A stretch of DNA of 34,144 nt from an uncultured Granulosicoccaceae bacterium (GTDB taxonomy: Bacteria; Pseudomonadota; Gammaproteobacteria; Granulosicoccales; Granulosicoccaceae). Both the position numbers and the translations under genes were made by a program. The stretch is taken from positions 1 to 34,144 of the forward strand of contig CALLOA010000007.1 in the NCBI GenBank assembly GCA_938005265.1. Direction: 5' to 3'. Positions 32,292 to 34,144 of this stretch are shown piece by piece (position 1 is the stretch's first letter; each line of letters opens with the position of its first letter). The notes beneath the pieces were generated by a model. The model ran no database searches. It saw only the letters and a list, made by a program, of their open reading frames with translations, and was not told where the DNA came from.

Positions 32292-33369
32292 TGAATCCAA
32301 CCCTGGTCGCAGCGGTCAGCGCATCCCAAACGGAATGCTGCAGGACAACGCACCCCGCAACATGTGGTGGATTGCAGCCAAGGGTGATGAAGTTTCAGAC
32401 CAACCACTGGCAAAATGGTTACACAATACGCCGATAGTGCTCTATCGTCTTACCGACGGCACGCCTGTCGCTCTGGATGATCGCTGCCCGCACCGTTGGG
32501 CACCACTGTCAGAAGGCGTGGTAAAAGATGACAACATCGTTTGTCCCTACCATGGAATGGAGTTTGGTGCTGATGGTCAGTGCCGCAAAGTACCAACTCA
32601 GAAAATCATGCCGCAAAATGTTTGTGTGCGTTCATATCCGGTACGCGAGTCCGGAGCATTTCTATGGATATGGATGGGTGACCCAGAATCAATCACCGAA
32701 GATCCGGTTGATATGTCCTACACCTCAGACCCTGGATGGTCAGTGGTTACCGGCTACTATGAAGTCGAAGCTAACTGGGTAATGATTCGTGAAAACGTCC
32801 TCGACCTGACACACATTGCTTTTCTGCACGCAAACACATTTAAACAAAATGATTGGGTTAATCCACCCGAAGCCTATCTCGAAGGCGACACCGTGGTATA
32901 CAAACAGGCATTTGCTGCGGCACCGCTGTCACCATTGTTTTGTGCTGGCATGGGTTTACCGGAAGACAAACCCGTTGAAAGAGTTCAGGAAGGCCGCATG
33001 CCTTCGTTGGCAGTTTCTTTTTCAGACTGGAATGTTCACGACCCAGCACCCGAGGAAGGCAGACGTTCTGATTTTCTGATGCGCGGCTGCCACATTGTGA
33101 CACCATCGGTTGAAGGAAAAACCCACTACTACTGGGCCGCCGCATTCGACGTGCCGGACATACCAGACGAGGTGGCAAAAAAAACCAAAGCAAGCATTAT
33201 TGCAGCTTTTGACGAAGACAAAGCACTGCTGGAAAAAATGCAGTCACAAATCAGCTGTGACCCGCGCGGTATGGACTACCCGGAAATCACATTAGGCGCT
33301 GACAGTGCCGGTGTAAAGGTACGGCAGATACTAAATAAAAAGCTAGCCGCTGAAGGCCGTAATTTATAG
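32284..33369 (+). CDS. Rieske non-heme iron oxygenase, VanA-like
   Basis: Codes for 361 residues. The Rieske cluster has CPHRWAPL (Cys68, His70) and CPYHG (Cys87, His90), 16 residues between the pairs. The mononuclear iron site is NVLDLTHIAFLH with Asn171, Asp174, His177 and His182. The layout and the opening APRNMWWIAA match vanillate O-demethylase oxygenase and similar aromatic O-demethylases or hydroxylases. Electrons would come from a reductase, but no VanB-like flavin/ferredoxin reductase is in the window. ATG at 32284 (GGAG six bases upstream) is preferred to the GTG at 32272. It overlaps the PanB-like gene by 8 bp (ATGAATAA), showing translational coupling. Demethylation would free formaldehyde, which could feed a C1 acceptor such as the partner enzyme. 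Confidence 0.87.
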   Translation: MNNESNPGRSGQRIPNGMLQDNAPRNMWWIAAKGDEVSDQPLAKWLHNTPIVLYRLTDGTPVALDDRCPHRWAPLSEGVVKDDNIVCPYHGMEFGADGQCRKVPTQKIMPQNVCVRSYPVRESGAFLWIWMGDPESITEDPVDMSYTSDPGWSVVTGYYEVEANWVMIRENVLDLTHIAFLHANTFKQNDWVNPPEAYLEGDTVVYKQAFAAAPLSPLFCAGMGLPEDKPVERVQEGRMPSLAVSFSDWNVHDPAPEEGRRSDFLMRGCHIVTPSVEGKTHYYWAAAFDVPDIPDEVAKKTKASIIAAFDEDKALLEKMQSQISCDPRGMDYPEITLGADSAGVKVRQILNKKLAAEGRNL

Positions 33370-33720
33370 AGTCGCTTGTTCAAGTGGTCTAACCGATGCA
33401 CCGATGCGCATTCCTATTTGCCGGCCCACTTGAAGGGAAATTCATCATGCGTTTTAACTAACGATATTGCCGATATCCTGCCACCACCCCAATCCTCAGC
33501 TATTGCTGGTTCACAAGTTAGACCATGCCATGCAAAGTGGTTAGCAAGGGGACCTTCAACAGAGATGTCCTCATCCAGTGACACTCAATCAACAAGGCTG
33601 GTTAGAAACCCGCCAAACGGCATCAGACTCCGTATACATTTTTAAAAAAAATGCGAAGATTTAATGAAAATTCGATTGCAAATGCAAACTACGCTTACTG
33701 GTGTTCAACGCTACGCACAC
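33370..33720. other. intergenic region after the Rieske gene
   Basis: In this 351-bp stretch a pair of nine-base arms, TTCAAGTGG (33379-33387) and CCACTTGAA (33426-33434), encloses a loop of 38 bases with the direct repeat CCGATGC. It lies just after the Rieske stop and may be a transcript-stabilising or terminating structure; no T run follows. A plus-strand open frame at 33376-33645 has a Ser/Pro/Arg-rich, non-protein-like product and is not called. Confidence 0.4.
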
Positions 33721-34144
33721 TCACCTCAAGCACCGAACCCCAACCACAACTATCACAATCCCAATTGTCAAATGAATCAAGAAGAGCTTGTAGTCCGGGC
33801 CGACAGACAGATAGTGTTCAGTTTGATCAGGAGACGAATAAACTGTGACTGAGTCACCGACCTCATTGACGCGCCCCCGAAATACCTGTGACCACGACGG
33901 AACTCCAAGGTTTATGCTGAAGGAAAATTCCTGGGGATGACGTTTTATGGAGATGCTTTTGCCGTCTTCTGTTTTGGCGGTAACTTTGATGTAGGCTCTG
34001 TCAGGTTCCGAAACGATTTTCCGATCTGAAACAACAACTTGTTGGGGAGCATAATCATTCGTTTGCCAGGCTTTATAAAACGCAATGTTTGCGAAAAAAA
34101 AGAATCCCAATCCCATCACGACCATTGGTAGCCCTAATATAGGC
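33721..34144 (-). CDS. hypothetical two-helix membrane protein, 5' end outside the window
   Basis: The frame is open to the window edge on the minus strand. An ATG at 34125 exists, but the codons before it (ILGLPMVVMGLGF) continue the same hydrophobic helix, so the true start is likely outside. The protein has a first helix (GLGFFFFANIAFY), a beta-rich extracytoplasmic or cytoplasmic middle (YIKVTAKTEDGKSISIKRHP, then GDSVTVYSSPDQTEHYLSVG) and a last helix (FLIHLTIGIVIVVVG). Topology recalls DUF3592-like proteins, which I cannot confirm. Function unknown. Confidence 0.55.
   Translation of the reverse strand, partial: PILGLPMVVMGLGFFFFANIAFYKAWQTNDYAPQQVVVSDRKIVSEPDRAYIKVTAKTEDGKSISIKRHPQEFSFSINLGVPSWSQVFRGRVNEVGDSVTVYSSPDQTEHYLSVGPDYKLFLIHLTIGIVIVVVGVRCLR

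Noticed and set aside
33376..33645. Plus-strand ORF of 89 codons after the Rieske gene
   Set aside because: Low-complexity, Ser/Pro/Arg-rich product without Shine-Dalgarno or family resemblance.

Overview
The window looks like chromosomal DNA of a gammaproteobacterium, probably marine or otherwise aquatic. This is inferred from protein family resemblance: a DUF6923/GEVED/LruC-type surface protein, a Wza-like exporter, a degenerate-GGDEF/EAL protein, and a sulfotransferase inside a polysaccharide locus. No rRNA, tRNA, insertion sequence, prophage or CRISPR array was seen. All functions come from reading motifs; no database search was possible.

Layout. (1) 1-3.2 kb: the truncated tail of an SLC13-type permease, a small lipoprotein, a GlcG/HbpS-like plus beta-hydroxyacid dehydrogenase pair, and a GNAT acetyltransferase. 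(2) 3.3-5.0 kb: a membrane protein with a degenerate GGDEF and an intact EAL domain, preceded by a 14-bp direct repeat at 20-bp phase. (3) 5.2-21.7 kb: an exopolysaccharide locus of the Wzx/Wzy type in alternating transcription blocks. The minus block holds a Wzy-like polymerase/ligase, a Wzz/GumC-like co-polymerase without kinase domain, and a STAS protein. The plus block holds a Wzx-like flippase, GT2, sulfotransferase, a PGT-like/GT26/PGT fusion and a degenerate sugar nucleotidyltransferase with a left-handed helix. A second minus block holds an OmpA-Wza fusion lipoprotein and GT4. A final plus block holds the LruC-domain surface protein, a lipoprotein and a good terminator. Together these would start a lipid-linked repeat unit, extend and sulfate it, flip and polymerise it, and export it through an envelope-anchored channel. 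A STAS switch and possibly c-di-GMP would control the process. No BY-kinase or Wzb phosphatase is present in the window.

(4) 21.7-30.8 kb: a run of small, separate, minus-strand accessory genes: GST, Clp-N protein, HTH regulator, DUF1428, VOC, PhzF, HAD, GFA, MepA, flavodoxin, VOC-VOC-membrane and isochorismatase. Two of them (Clp-N and VOC-VOC) carry an in-frame TGA near the 5' end, and a third looks 5'-truncated. The HTH gene has the sharpest regulatory signal of the window: two perfect 18-bp palindromes that supply the -35 and -10 of a near-consensus promoter whose predicted start is the A of the ATG. A 3 x 17-bp tandem repeat lies near the end of this run.

(5) 30.8-33.4 kb: a MarR regulator divergent from a two-gene operon, with a perfect 22-bp palindrome between them. 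The operon encodes a PanB-family paralogue that has lost two of the three known metal ligands and a VanA-like Rieske oxygenase, translationally coupled. This is probably an undescribed small-molecule demethylation or C1-linked module. (6) The window ends in a minus-strand membrane protein cut by the edge.

The best candidates for new biology are the PanB-like/Rieske/MarR module, the PGT-like/GT26/PGT fusion, the OmpA-Wza fusion in a sulfated-polysaccharide locus, and the leaderless palindrome-controlled HTH/Clp-N pair.
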